Positions 55,726 to 64,000 of a stretch of 64,000 nucleotides of DNA are shown here, piece after piece. Source of the DNA: Tuberibacillus sp. Marseille-P3662 (GTDB taxonomy: Bacteria > Bacillota > Bacilli > Bacillales > Sporolactobacillaceae); the NCBI RefSeq assembly GCF_900178005.1, contig NZ_FXBS01000005.1, positions 1 through 64,000 of the forward strand, written 5' to 3'. The translations under genes and the position numbers were made by a program. Each line of letters begins with the position of its first letter. Position 1 is the stretch's first letter. Below the pieces are notes generated by a model. That model saw only the letters and a list, made by a program, of their open reading frames with translations. It was not told where the DNA came from and searched no databases.

Positions 55726-55994
55726 TGCCGTGCCCTTCCGTCGACCCTGCATTCACGGGCGCTTCATGAGCAGTTGGCTCGACCCGGGCAGCCCCGCGGC
55801 ACATGGAAGATCCCACTTACTGCTGCTTCCTTCCGGATCTGACAGGGTTCGTAGGTTCCCATTGCGCAGGACCCAGGTGTCAACACCACTTACTCAAGGC
55901 AGACCCCGCAAACACAAGGCCTTGGGAAGGCATTCAACCTCGCTATAGCGGATTGCGAGTACAGGGCACCGCTACCTCCCCGCCTAGCACGGCA
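55726..55994 (-). ncRNA. scr: Signal recognition particle RNA (large, ~269 nt)
   Basis: The minus strand holds the SRP RNA that scaffolds Ffh for targeting membrane and secreted proteins. The conserved helix 8 is clear: GTCAGATCCGGAAGGAAGCA with its apical GGAA loop, in the middle of the gene (about 55823-55842). The ends TGCCGTGC and GCACGGCA pair as the closing helix. The length, about 269 nt, is the Bacillus type with an Alu domain. It lies between tRNA-Ser and dnaX as in B. subtilis. Confidence 0.95.
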
Positions 55995-56036
55995 ATTTTG
56001 ATAACATTGTTAGGTGCGCTCAATGGCGCATTCTTC

Positions 56037-56066
56037 AGTATAACCCATCTTATTACATCAAAGCAA
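56037..56066 (-). promoter_or_regulatory. Probable promoter of the SRP RNA
   Basis: TATACT (56037-56042) with TTGCTT (56061-56066) at 18 bp. It would make a precursor with about 35 nt of 5' leader, to be trimmed as known for B. subtilis scRNA. The -35 is weak. Confidence 0.4.
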
Positions 56067-56096
56067 CTGGTAAATTATAGATGCCTTGTGTAAAAA

Positions 56097-56188
56097 TGGC
56101 GGAGGCGAGAGGATTCGAACCCCCGCGACGCGTGAACGCCCTAGCTGATTTCGAGTCAGCCCCCTTCAGCCAACTTGGGTACGCCTCC
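56097..56188 (-). tRNA. tRNA-Ser (anticodon CGA)
   Basis: A 92-nt class II tRNA with a long variable arm. The acceptor GGAGGCG/CGCCTCC, the anticodon stem GCTGA/TCAGC with loop CTCGAAA (anticodon CGA, reading UCG), and the T loop GGTTCGAATCC are all present. CCA is encoded (56097-56099). It lies between tadA and the SRP RNA, as in B. subtilis. Confidence 0.96.
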
Positions 56189-56298
56189 GTATAACACCGT
56201 CATATCAACGGTTACTTGCATTAGTTCCATGCAAGTCATCAACGTGACATCAATCATCTTAACATACCAGACTAACGGAGACAAGCATTTTTAAAAGG

Positions 56299-56760
56299 CT
56301 AACTGTTTCTTTCCCTAAGTTTCTTAAAAAAACTTGTTAAAAGCCCAGCGCATTCACTTGCCTTCACGCCCGAAATGACCTCAGTCACATGGTTAAAACG
56401 ACCATCTTCTGGTAAATTCATTAAGGTGCCGCAACAACCTGCCTTGGGGTCTGATGCACCAAATATAACCCGCCCCACGCGAGACTGCAAAATGGCCCCT
56501 GCGCACATCGGACATGGCTCTAAGGTGACATAAAGATCACAGTCTTCTAGCCGCCAAGTGCCCAATCGCTGACTTGCTTTCTCAATAGCTAACAATTCGG
56601 CATGAGCCGTCGGCTGCTGAGTCGACTCCCGTAAATTATATCCAGAGGCCAGTACTTTGCTATCCTTGACGATAACCGAACCAATTGGGACTTCCTCCAC
56701 TGCTTCAGCACGTTTCGCCTCTTCAATTGCCTTATCCATAAAAAAATCGTAGTCGGTCAT
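56299..56760 (-). CDS. tadA: tRNA-specific adenosine deaminase TadA
   Basis: TadA deaminates A34 to inosine in tRNA-Arg(ACG). The 153 residues have the zinc/catalytic HAE (53-55) and the PCPMC pair (82-86), with a C-terminal FFKKLRERN helix. ATG follows AAGGACTG. The tRNA-Ser and SRP RNA genes follow directly downstream. Confidence 0.96.
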   Translation of the reverse strand: MTDYDFFMDKAIEEAKRAEAVEEVPIGSVIVKDSKVLASGYNLRESTQQPTAHAELLAIEKASQRLGTWRLEDCDLYVTLEPCPMCAGAILQSRVGRVIFGASDPKAGCCGTLMNLPEDGRFNHVTEVISGVKASECAGLLTSFFKKLRERNS

Positions 56761-56767
56761 CAGTTTG

Positions 56768-58234
56768 TCAGTCCTTTAATTGTTCAGTTGAAATATTAAC
56801 AGTTTTAGCATCCGGAAGTCCTTTTTTGATTAACATGTTAATAAACCTTAATTTAAGGCCATTTAACTTTTTCAATGGGTCCTTATCAAGCAAATCAATA
56901 TCATACCCATTACTCGATGTTTGTGTGATTACATATGAGGTTACTCTTTCTCCATTAGCATCTTTAAGATCAAGAACAGTCTGATTTTGTCCAATATGGC
57001 TAAATGACCCTGATTCATGTTGCTGTTTATTATTTTGATATTGAGGGTAAGCCATAAGGCCACCTATATACACGTTGCTATCAGCCGCTTTCAAAGTCTC
57101 TCCCTTTGTATAGTCAAATTTGACCGACAACTCGGCTTGGGGTGTTTTAGCTTTCTTAACACTGATCTTAAATAATTCTTTATCAACCACATCAATCTCA
57201 GCACCAGATGATATTTTCTTCAGTTGTTTTTTCGTAAGCGAACCGCTAAACGCTTTTTCTGACTTCATAAAGTAGCTGACTGGTTTAAAAGAGATCGTCC
57301 CTAGTGGCCCTTGATGAAACAACGGTATTTGTCCATCCTGTTGCGGAACAACTGGATACTGCCGTGCCCTTTCACTACTGTCTGTGTTCACTTTAAGCAT
57401 GACTCTTGATAACTGGTTACTATCATCCGTTAATGAATAGGTGAAATAACTTTGGTTATAATTGTGCACCCATTTTTTAATTTTAACATCGATGCCTGAG
57501 GCAATGTTGATTTGTTGGTGAATATCACGCTTTTGAATCAGCCATTTATCCACATTATAATCCGCATCCAATTTCAAGTCATCTAACGAGTCGTTCTTGT
57601 CTTTGTTTTTAATAACAGGATCAACTAAAGTAATATTCTTAACCTGATTAAAACCTGCTTTCATCCGTTTGATATAATCACTATAACTCACATCCGGTTG
57701 ATTAGTGGTATTTTCCATTAAATCATTCAAATTTAAATCAACCTGACCCATTAACCCTTTGTAAACCTTGTGTTGATAAGTCGTTGGTTCCTCGATATCA
57801 GATTGACCATTTTCAGACATATCAATGGATTGATCAAACATCACGTCTAATGTTTCCCCATTTTTGAGATGATACTTAATTTTATCCACTTTTAATTTAG
57901 GGATAGCTTTAAGTTTTTTATCTGTTTTAAGAAGATTAAAATGATACAGCATAAAAAAAGAATTGGGACCTAGATAAACTTTATCTATCGTCAATGTGCG
58001 GCGTTGGTTAGTTAAGCGAATTTCCTTATTAACATCATTAACAATGTTATAACGATCGGCCTGCTTTAAATTAGGTCTGACCTTATAATACGGGGCCATC
58101 ACTTGCTGCATATCGTCTTTAACATTAAACGTCTGTTCATCAACTTTAAAATGGGTATCTTGATATTGATCTAATTGTATATATATAATAAATCCAATTA
58201 AGACAATGACCAGTACCCCCAATTTCTTTTTCAC
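56768..58234 (-). CDS. Unrecognised membrane-anchored protein
   Basis: I do not recognise this 488-residue protein. It has one N-terminal membrane/signal segment (about 5-21, LGVLVIVLIGFIIYIQL) and then a long hydrophilic, Lys/Asp-rich domain predicted to lie outside the membrane. No cysteine lipobox, catalytic motif or repeat is evident. Repeated beta-strand-like patterns (DKVYLGPNSFFMLYHF, GTISFKPVSYFM, ELSVKFDYTKGETL) suggest beta-sandwich modules like the DUF4179/DUF5643 proteins that occur as anti-sigma outer domains. That is only a resemblance. Start is GTG at 58234. It ends 7 nt before tadA and may be cotranscribed. Confidence 0.7.
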   Translation of the reverse strand: MKKKLGVLVIVLIGFIIYIQLDQYQDTHFKVDEQTFNVKDDMQQVMAPYYKVRPNLKQADRYNIVNDVNKEIRLTNQRRTLTIDKVYLGPNSFFMLYHFNLLKTDKKLKAIPKLKVDKIKYHLKNGETLDVMFDQSIDMSENGQSDIEEPTTYQHKVYKGLMGQVDLNLNDLMENTTNQPDVSYSDYIKRMKAGFNQVKNITLVDPVIKNKDKNDSLDDLKLDADYNVDKWLIQKRDIHQQINIASGIDVKIKKWVHNYNQSYFTYSLTDDSNQLSRVMLKVNTDSSERARQYPVVPQQDGQIPLFHQGPLGTISFKPVSYFMKSEKAFSGSLTKKQLKKISSGAEIDVVDKELFKISVKKAKTPQAELSVKFDYTKGETLKAADSNVYIGGLMAYPQYQNNKQQHESGSFSHIGQNQTVLDLKDANGERVTSYVITQTSSNGYDIDLLDKDPLKKLNGLKLRFINMLIKKGLPDAKTVNISTEQLKD

Positions 58235-58343
58235 CCTTAATCACCCTATATGTGAAGATTGTTTCACGTGAAACATGTCGACCGTTGTCTTTTTCTGCCT
58301 ATCCTATAATATAATCATTCGCGTCCAGCCTTGTTTTTCCCTT

Positions 58344-58382
58344 TAAAAAAATAAATAGAGCCGCACATGATTTGTGCAACCC
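58344..58382 (-). terminator. Possible terminator after the uracil permease
   Basis: A short stem TTGCACA/TGTGCGG (about 58380-58361) is followed by T-rich sequence TATTTATTTTTTT on the minus strand. The stem is weak, so confidence is moderate. Confidence 0.5.
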
Positions 58383-58393
58383 TATTAAGACCT

Positions 58394-59665
58394 TTATTCA
58401 TTCGATACTTTTAACACATCAAAGAGTTTGAATAGAACACTTAAGATGATGGCCACAATGGTTGCCAAGCCCATTCCAGTTAATTCAACTGACCCAATGT
58501 TAACAGATGCTCCACTAATGCCAACAACAAGAACAATACAGGTTAAGATTAAGTTCTGAGGTTTATCATAATCCACTTGAGATTCCACTAACATCCGGAT
58601 ACCCGATGAGGCAATCACACCAAACAGGAGTAAAGAAATACCGCCCATGACAGGGTCGGGAATGGCAGAAATTAAGGCTGATAGTTTTCCAACAAATGAT
58701 AAAATAACCGCACATATGGCAGCACCACCAATAACCCATGTCGAATAAACCTTTGATATGGCCAAGACCCCTATATTTTCCCCATATGTTGTATTCGGTG
58801 TTGACCCAGCAAATCCGGAAATAAACGTTGATATTCCATTACCAAACAATGAGCGCGATAGTCCCGGATCTTTTGTTAAGTCCTTTTTAACAATATTACC
58901 CGTCACAGCTAAATGGCCAATATGTTCAGGAATGACAACAAGTGCCGCTGGTAAAATAATCAGGATGCTATGCCAGCTAAATTCCGGAGTATAAACCGTT
59001 GGCAGTGTCAGCCATTCAGCTTGTCCGACTGTCGTTCCTAAGGATGTAAGTCCAGCAATGTAAGCAATAATATAACCACAAATAATGCCGATCAGAATGG
59101 GTATGATTTTAAGAAAACCACGGAACGTCACCCAGCCAACAATCGTAATCCCAAGCGTTAAAAGAGATACGGTCACTGCTGTCGGGTCCGCTTGCCAATC
59201 AGCGCTAGCTCCTGCTGGCGGAATAATACCAGCCATCTCAGCAGCCGTTGGAACAAGTTCCAAACCAATGACAGCTACAATAGCCCCCATTGCCGCAGGT
59301 GGAAAGACAACATCAATCCAACTCGTCCCTGCCATTTTTACGACCCACGCCACAATCATTAAAATGACACCAACCGCGATGAATCCTCCTAGAGCCTCAG
59401 CATAACCTCCGCCCGAAAGCACAACCGAAACAGGTGAAATAAAGGCAAAGCTCGATCCCAAGTAAGCCGGAATCTTCCCTTTAGTAATAAGTAAATATAA
59501 AAGCGTACCTATGCCGTTCATAAGTAAAATGGTCGCTGGATCCACATGAAATAACACCGGAACCAAGACAGTGGAACCGAACATTGCGAATAAGTGCTGC
59601 AGACTTAAAGGAACTGTTTCCTTTAAGGACGGTCGCTCATCAACCTGAATCACACGCTGTGACAT
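58394..59665 (-). CDS. Uracil/xanthine permease (NAT/NCS2 family)
   Basis: An integral membrane proton symporter for uracil or a purine base. The 423 residues contain 12-14 hydrophobic segments and the family start LSLQHLFAMFGSTVLVPVLF, with the substrate region VVIPEHIGHLAVTGNI (about 235-250) and FAGSTPNTTYGENIGVLAI. The glutamate and the PNTTYGENIG stretch resemble UraA/PyrP more than PbuX. ATG at 59665 (MSQRVIQ) follows GAAGGAGGGG. No PyrR attenuator or purine riboswitch is visible. Confidence 0.9.
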   Translation of the reverse strand: MSQRVIQVDERPSLKETVPLSLQHLFAMFGSTVLVPVLFHVDPATILLMNGIGTLLYLLITKGKIPAYLGSSFAFISPVSVVLSGGGYAEALGGFIAVGVILMIVAWVVKMAGTSWIDVVFPPAAMGAIVAVIGLELVPTAAEMAGIIPPAGASADWQADPTAVTVSLLTLGITIVGWVTFRGFLKIIPILIGIICGYIIAYIAGLTSLGTTVGQAEWLTLPTVYTPEFSWHSILIILPAALVVIPEHIGHLAVTGNIVKKDLTKDPGLSRSLFGNGISTFISGFAGSTPNTTYGENIGVLAISKVYSTWVIGGAAICAVILSFVGKLSALISAIPDPVMGGISLLLFGVIASSGIRMLVESQVDYDKPQNLILTCIVLVVGISGASVNIGSVELTGMGLATIVAIILSVLFKLFDVLKVSNE

Positions 59666-59740
59666 ATTTTCCCCTCCTTCGATCCATTTCAACACAATCT
59701 TACTTATTATAACCTACATTACCAACCAACAAAAAGCATT

Positions 59741-59766
59741 AAAAAAGACCCGTTCGAAAACGGGTC
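59741..59766 (-). terminator. Terminator after the BI-1 gene
   Basis: A perfect 8-bp stem GACCCGTT/AACGGGTC (59766-59759 with 59754-59747) with a 4-nt loop, followed by TTTTTT. Confidence 0.93.
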
Positions 59767-59781
59767 AACAGATCTCTTGTA

Positions 59782-60435
59782 TTAGTCTTCTGACAGAATC
59801 CCCATGAATCGGAGAATGAATAGGAACAAGTTGATCAGGTCTAAATAAATCGCGACCACAATCATCGGAATTTCTTTTTCAGTGAAACCCTGGTTCGTTA
59901 AGCGGCTGAAATCATAAAGCGTCCAACCTACGAAAAGCAAGATACCAAAACCATACATAATCAATTGAGCGGTTTGCGTAATTGGAAAAAAGATCTGTAA
60001 AATCATCATACCGATGATGGCAAAGGTGCCGACCATAAGAAAGCTTCCCAAGAAGCGGAAATCCCGTTTGCTAACAAGCGAATAAATCGCAATACCACCA
60101 AAAGCAATAGTTGTTGCTCCTGCTGCTCTGAAAACCAAACCAGCGCCATAATAGCTGGCATATTGTGCCACAACAAAATATAAAGTTGCTCCTGAAACCA
60201 GCATAAAAGCGTACATAAGTCCGTAACTCATAGACTTGCGCTTTCGGGCAAAAATCATTGCAATGATTAAGCCAATCTCAAGAATGGCTAATGGCAAATA
60301 CATACCAACTGGGAGATATTGTCCCAAGTACATACCCAAGGCCGCGACCAAAAACGCCATGAAGAAGGCACCAAACAGTTTTGAATAAGGACTGTGCCCG
60401 CGTGCCTGTTCAGGCGCCATTTCAAATGTATTCAT
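59782..60435 (-). CDS. Bax inhibitor-1 family membrane protein
   Basis: The 217 residues form seven membrane helices, with the C-terminal conserved LYDFSRLTNQG and LDLINLFLFILRFMG segments of the BI-1/TMBIM family (YetJ in B. subtilis is a pH-sensitive calcium leak). A short soluble N-terminus (MNTFEMAPEQARGHS) precedes them. ATG at 60435 follows AAGGAAGG. Calcium leak is inferred from the family, not from motifs tested here. Confidence 0.9.
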   Translation of the reverse strand: MNTFEMAPEQARGHSPYSKLFGAFFMAFLVAALGMYLGQYLPVGMYLPLAILEIGLIIAMIFARKRKSMSYGLMYAFMLVSGATLYFVVAQYASYYGAGLVFRAAGATTIAFGGIAIYSLVSKRDFRFLGSFLMVGTFAIIGMMILQIFFPITQTAQLIMYGFGILLFVGWTLYDFSRLTNQGFTEKEIPMIVVAIYLDLINLFLFILRFMGILSED

Positions 60436-60628
60436 CAATGACCTTCCTTTCAAAATCATGATTTTTTATCGTTATATATATCTTGTACGAATGTATGATA
60501 AAAAAGTTTCACTCATACATCTTCATATTACCTTGTTTCAATGTGAATGTTAAATATTTTAACTATGATATCACGAATATGTAGAAAAGGGAAGCCGAGT
60601 CAAACTCAGCTCCCCTGTTCTTAAAGGC

Positions 60629-60784
60629 CTATTTAAACGGTACACGTGTCTGTGTGTAAATCGCCATGATTTTATCTTGCTGAGTTGGCGCCGTTTCACC
60701 ATTAACCTGGTTAGAGGCCCTTTTCGGATTAGCTCTTGGTGATTTAAATTGTTCAGCGAAGGCTTTGGATTTACCTTTACCCAA
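60629..60784 (-). CDS. Very small YpzG-like protein (51 aa), probably spore-related
   Basis: A 51-codon frame starts at TTG (60784), 6 nt after AAAGGGGTGA, and stops at 60629. The product is basic, with the stretch FKSPRANPKRASNQVNGET in the first two thirds, which resembles the YpzG family (SPRANPKHA..QVNGET) as I remember it. It follows sspK by 14 nt, so the two likely form one short operon. The function of YpzG is not known to me. Confidence 0.7.
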   Translation of the reverse strand: MGKGKSKAFAEQFKSPRANPKRASNQVNGETAPTQQDKIMAIYTQTRVPFK

Positions 60785-60798
60785 GAGTTGTCACCCCT

Positions 60799-60963
60799 TT
60801 ACTCATGATGGTGGTTTCTGACTTGGTTCGACAAGTACATGCGCTCTTGCGGACGAGTTCTTGTTGTACCATTGGCACGTTTGGATGAAAATTCAGCTTT
60901 AGCTCTCGGTTGAATGGAATTTTCATTTTGAACCGGATACTGTTTTTCCCCTCGATCGACCAA
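60799..60963 (-). CDS. sspK: Small acid-soluble spore protein K
   Basis: A 54-codon frame from TTG (60963) to TAA (60799). It matches SspK: MVDRGEKQYPVQNEN resembles MVRNKEKGFPYENEN of B. subtilis, and PRAKAEFSSKRANG and RPQERM match PRAKDDYASKRADG and HPQERM. An in-frame stop lies three codons upstream, so this TTG is the only sensible start; AAGGTGG sits 8-10 nt before it. SspK is a minor forespore SASP. A sigma-G-like promoter is upstream. Confidence 0.85.
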   Translation of the reverse strand: MVDRGEKQYPVQNENSIQPRAKAEFSSKRANGTTRTRPQERMYLSNQVRNHHHE

Positions 60964-60997
60964 TCGCCTTCATCCACCTTTCACTTTGGGGTACGCT

Positions 60998-61027
60998 TAG
61001 ATTATGTTCATTGATGCATTGTTATTC
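60998..61027 (-). promoter_or_regulatory. sigma-G-like promoter of sspK
   Basis: GAATA (61023-61027), 18-bp spacer, TAATCTA (60998-61004), against sigma-G consensus GHATR, 18 bp, CATHCTA. It lies just after the aldehyde dehydrogenase stop codon. Confidence 0.5.
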
Positions 61028-61047
61028 AACATGAATTAATTCATGTT
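61028..61047. other. 20-bp perfect palindrome over the dehydrogenase stop codon
   Basis: AACATGAATTAATTCATGTT is a perfect inverted repeat with no spacer. It covers the last codons and the stop of the aldehyde dehydrogenase and touches the sspK -35. It may be a protein-binding site or a weak mRNA hairpin; there is no T run. Confidence 0.5.
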
Positions 61048-62514
61048 AATCCAAACATCTTTAACTTCGGTATAGTTGTTTAAGGCATAAGATCCCATTT
61101 CACGACCCATACCTGATGACTTAAAGCCACCGAATGGCGCCGCAGCATCGAATACATTATAGCAGTTAACCCATACTGTTCCAGCCTTAAGTTTGCTGGC
61201 CACATAGTGGGCAGAACGGACATTTTCTGTCCAAAGTCCAGCTGCCAAACCGTACTCAGAGTTGTTAGCCCGACCGACGACTTCATCTAAGTCTTCAAAC
61301 GGCATAGCCGTAACCACTGGGCCGAAAATTTCTTCTTTGGCAATTGACATATCATCACCCACATCCGCAAAGACGGTGGGTTCAACAAAATAACCTTGAT
61401 CGGAATGCTGACCGCCCGTTAAAAGTTCCGCCCCTTCATCTTGACCTTTATTAATGTAATTCAGCACACGGTTTTGCTGTTCTTTTGATACAAGAGGACC
61501 CATTTGCGTATCGGGATGCAGTCCTTGTCCCTGTTTTATATTTTTAGAGTAATCAACCAAATCAGCAACAACGTTATCAAACGATTTCTTTTGGATAAAC
61601 ACTCTCGATCCCGCCGAGCAGACTTGTCCTTGGTTAAACATAATGCCAGACACTGCTCCAGGAACGGCTTTCGTCATATCAGCATCTGGTAAAATGATAT
61701 TTGGTGATTTACCACCTAATTCTAATGTTACGCGCTTAAGTGTATTTGAAGCTTCTGACATGATATATTGACCAATTTCCGTCGATCCTGTGAAAGCAAT
61801 CTTATTAACTTCAGGGTGCTTAACAAGCGGGGATCCCGCCGTCTCGCCAAATCCAGGAATCACATTCAAAACGCCTTCCGGAAATCCAGCTTCTTCAGCC
61901 AGCTGAGCGAGATAAAGCGCTGAAAGCGGGGTTTGTTCCGCCGGTTTCAAAATAATGGTACATCCCGTCGCCAGCGCCGCACCTAGTTTCCAAGCCGCCA
62001 TTAACAGCGGGAAGTTCCAAGGAATGATTTGACCGACGACGCCAACTGGTTCATGTCTCGTGTAATTAAAATATGGACCATTAACGGGGATGGTTTGACC
62101 AACTATTTTCGTTGACCAACCCGCATAGTAACGAAAATGTTCAATAGCTAACGGCACATCTGCCGCCGATGTTTCACTGATGGGCTTTCCGTTATCTAGT
62201 GTATCAAGCTGAGCCAGCTCTTCTTGATGTTTTTCCATGAGATCCGCTAACTTATAAATCAATCGACTTCTTGAGGCAGCACTCATTTTTGACCATGGGC
62301 CGTCATCAAATGCCTTTCTCGCTGCTTTTACCGCACGATCAACATCTTCTTCACCCGCTTCACTCACAGTAGCAAGGACTTCCCCTGTTGCTGGATTTAA
62401 CGTGTCAAAACTCTTCCCTGTTGCCGATTCGACCCATTGACCATTGATATACAACTTTTTCGTGCCTACTAGGAATTTCTCCAGACGCTCATTGATTTGT
62501 AACGTTTGTACCAC
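61036..62514 (-). CDS. NAD(P)-dependent aldehyde dehydrogenase
   Basis: Oxidises aldehydes to acids. The 492 residues show IPWNFPLLMAAWKLGAALA (Rossmann-type cofactor domain), FTGSTEIGQ, the catalytic glutamate in LELGGKSPN (about 263-271) and the nucleophilic cysteine in FNQGQVCSAGSR (about 296-307). It is closest by eye to the DhaS/ALDH1-2 type. The start is GTG at 62514 (MVQTLQINERL), 6 nt after GGAGG; the frame's extra 14 codons upstream include that site. Substrate is not determined. Confidence 0.93.
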   Translation of the reverse strand: MVQTLQINERLEKFLVGTKKLYINGQWVESATGKSFDTLNPATGEVLATVSEAGEEDVDRAVKAARKAFDDGPWSKMSAASRSRLIYKLADLMEKHQEELAQLDTLDNGKPISETSAADVPLAIEHFRYYAGWSTKIVGQTIPVNGPYFNYTRHEPVGVVGQIIPWNFPLLMAAWKLGAALATGCTIILKPAEQTPLSALYLAQLAEEAGFPEGVLNVIPGFGETAGSPLVKHPEVNKIAFTGSTEIGQYIMSEASNTLKRVTLELGGKSPNIILPDADMTKAVPGAVSGIMFNQGQVCSAGSRVFIQKKSFDNVVADLVDYSKNIKQGQGLHPDTQMGPLVSKEQQNRVLNYINKGQDEGAELLTGGQHSDQGYFVEPTVFADVGDDMSIAKEEIFGPVVTAMPFEDLDEVVGRANNSEYGLAAGLWTENVRSAHYVASKLKAGTVWVNCYNVFDAAAPFGGFKSSGMGREMGSYALNNYTEVKDVWINMN

Positions 62515-62961
62515 AAAATCCCTCCTCAGAAATGATTCATATAACACTTTCTTCACAAGCTATGAGAACCCTTCCGAAAATAAAGAATAACCTTCGATTA
62601 TTTCCGGGGAAATGTGTTTAAATTCAACATAGAACGACAAGAAAAGACAGCATAGTGCCGATTCGGACAACCCATCATTTTTGAATAAATAACTTAAAGC
62701 CAAATGAACCATTTGTGTATCTAACTAAAATAAATTAAAAAATTCAAACTAAAATGGACTTAAAATATCAACCTGATTAGCTTGGTTAGTAATTACAAAC
62801 CTAAAAATATAATCCAAAAATGAGCTCCCTTTTCCTACAAGTAGCTTAGTGGTAAGTAAACCTTCAGAAAAGGCAAACGCATGTTGGTTCGTTTTATTAA
62901 GCTTGAGAATATACTACTTTAACCATTTTAGGGTTGGCAAAAAACCAAAATATTACGTTTA
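62515..62961. other. Gene-free AT-rich interval
   Basis: No coding frame, tRNA or clear terminator found in these 447 bp. The dehydrogenase promoter should lie here. A GGTTAT/GGGTTC pair near 62570-62600 vaguely resembles a sigma-B site but is too weak to call. Confidence 0.4.
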
Positions 62962-64000
62962 TCAACCTTTTCTATCCGGCAAGGCATAGACCGCCATAAG
63001 AATTAAACCAATTGTTAACCCAATAACTGCTAAAGTAATGAGGATTGGCCATAATGCAAGTTGAGTCAGTCCAATCAGAAACAACGCAAAGAACAGACAG
63101 ATGGCGACGAAAAAGGGATAATCCCGCTGGGTCATCGTTTTGAACTGGAATAGCGTTGCCTTTTCCGGCTCCATTTTTGTAACTAAACTACCTATAATCA
63201 CACCGGCAAGAGAGAATACAATGCCAATAATAACTGTATGTGGCCATTGCATGATTTCACCAATAATAGTTACAATTCCTCCAGAAAGAATTCCGGACAT
63301 GGCCCCATTCGAATTGGCTCTCTTCCAATAAATCCCCGCCAATACAGGAATAAAAGTAGCCCCGGCAAAAATATGCATCGTACCTAAAAGCAACTGCATG
63401 ATGGAAGGCGTAAGAATGGCGGCTATCGTGCCCATACCACCAATCACAACAATTGATAATCGCGATAAATTAATACCTGTTTTTTCATTAATTGTTTCAC
63501 TTTTTCCTTTCTTATATCGCTCATAGAGATCACGTGACACGTGGATCGATGCTCCAAGAAGATTAGAATCCACAGTTGACATTGCCGCTCCTATAATGCC
63601 GGTTACAATGACCATCCCAATCCATGGATTGATGACTTGAAGGGCTAACATCGGAAAAACAGCCTCAGGGTTATCCAATTGCGGCATAAGTGAACTTCCT
63701 AATATACCTACAAGCGCCAAACTGAAACTCATGAATAAGCCAACAAATATAATCATTAACAAACTAATACGTTGAATAATTTTTTCATTCTTGGCCGCAT
63801 AGACTCGTTGGATTTGCGTTTGTGATATGGTATTAAGAGGCAAAAACGTCAACCACCAGCCAATGACCATAAAGAAGGTAGCCCCTTCCAAGAAATTGAG
63901 CGTGTGGGAACCGAGGGCATCTTGTAACGCTCCAGCTGCATGAGTCACTGAATGGACCATGTTCGTTTCTGGGTCAAGAGCCTGCAATCCGAAAATGATA
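62962..64000 (-). CDS. Sodium:solute symporter (5' end outside window)
   Basis: Reading continues in frame to position 64000, so only the C-terminal ~345 residues are visible. They contain about eight or nine hydrophobic helices with the SSS-family patterns GWWLTFLPLNTISQTQIQR, GIIGAAMSTVDSNLLGAS and AGIYWKRANSNGAMSG. The substrate (proline, pantothenate, other) cannot be told. It is upstream of the dehydrogenase but separated by about 450 bp. Confidence 0.88.
   Translation of the reverse strand, partial: IIFGLQALDPETNMVHSVTHAAGALQDALGSHTLNFLEGATFFMVIGWWLTFLPLNTISQTQIQRVYAAKNEKIIQRISLLMIIFVGLFMSFSLALVGILGSSLMPQLDNPEAVFPMLALQVINPWIGMVIVTGIIGAAMSTVDSNLLGASIHVSRDLYERYKKGKSETINEKTGINLSRLSIVVIGGMGTIAAILTPSIMQLLLGTMHIFAGATFIPVLAGIYWKRANSNGAMSGILSGGIVTIIGEIMQWPHTVIIGIVFSLAGVIIGSLVTKMEPEKATLFQFKTMTQRDYPFFVAICLFFALFLIGLTQLALWPILITLAVIGLTIGLILMAVYALPDRKG

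Noticed and set aside
60777..60977. 66-codon minus-strand frame starting MDEGDW
   Set aside because: It is out of frame with the SspK homologue that occupies the same DNA and matches a known family.

Overview
The window is a conserved, origin-proximal chromosome segment of an endospore-forming member of the Bacillales (Firmicutes). Nearly all genes lie on the minus strand and follow the order known from Bacillus subtilis, read right to left: tadA, tRNA-Ser, SRP RNA, dnaX, ebfC, recR, yaaL, bofA, an rRNA operon, csfB, yaaO, tmk, darA, yaaR, holB, ricT, yabA, yabB, yazA, rsmI, (abrB on plus), metS, tatD, yabE, rnmV, ksgA, yabG, veg, sspF, ispE, purR, ridA, spoVG, glmU, prs, ctc, pth, fin, mfd, spoVT, mazG, HU, rqcP, yabP, yabQ, divIC, yabR, spoIIE, yabS, yabT, tilS, hpt, ftsH, hslO, folP, folB, folK, yazB, dusB, lysS and the start of a second rRNA operon. 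The genus cannot be fixed from sequence reading alone. Moderate GC, many AAGGAGG ribosome binding sites, TTG/GTG starts and the sporulation genes all fit Bacillales.

Layout. 1-572: 5' end of a 16S gene with four tandem promoters. 573-8990: lysS, folate genes, hslO, ftsH, hpt. 8990-14890: tilS, a kinase/VWA pair and spoIIE with a Spo0A-type promoter. 15-24 kb: divIC/yabPQ/rqcP/HU/mazG, spoVT, mfd, fin, pth. 24.7-35 kb: ctc, prs, glmU, spoVG, ridA, purR, ispE, sspF, veg, yabG, ksgA, rnmV, yabE. 35-46.5 kb: tatD, metS, abrB, rsmI to csfB. 47-52 kb: complete rrn operon (16S-23S-5S, no spacer tRNA). 52.3-56.8 kb: bofA to tadA. 56.8-64 kb is less conserved: an unrecognised membrane-anchored protein, a uracil/xanthine permease, a BI-1 family protein, two very small spore-type genes (an SspK homologue and a YpzG-like protein) with TTG starts, an aldehyde dehydrogenase, and a truncated sodium:solute symporter.

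The genes serve translation (LysS, MetS, TilS, Pth, DusB, RsmI, KsgA, RqcP), replication and repair (DnaX, HolB, RecR, EbfC, YabA, Mfd), precursor supply (folates, GlmU, PRPP, IspE, dTMP), and sporulation (SpoIIE, SpoVT, SpoVG, AbrB, Fin, Gin, BofA, YabG, YabP, YabQ, SASPs). Promoters matching the stage-specific sigma factors can be read upstream of several sporulation genes: a 21-bp-spaced Spo0A-type promoter (spoIIE), sigma-H (spoVG), sigma-F-like (fin, csfB) and sigma-G-like (sspF, sspK). Two intergenic repeat elements of MITE-like appearance are present. I found no CRISPR array, phage, transposase or defence system, and nothing I would call a new system. The most useful new observations are regulatory sites, corrected starts, the two short genes, the repeats and the 488-residue unknown.
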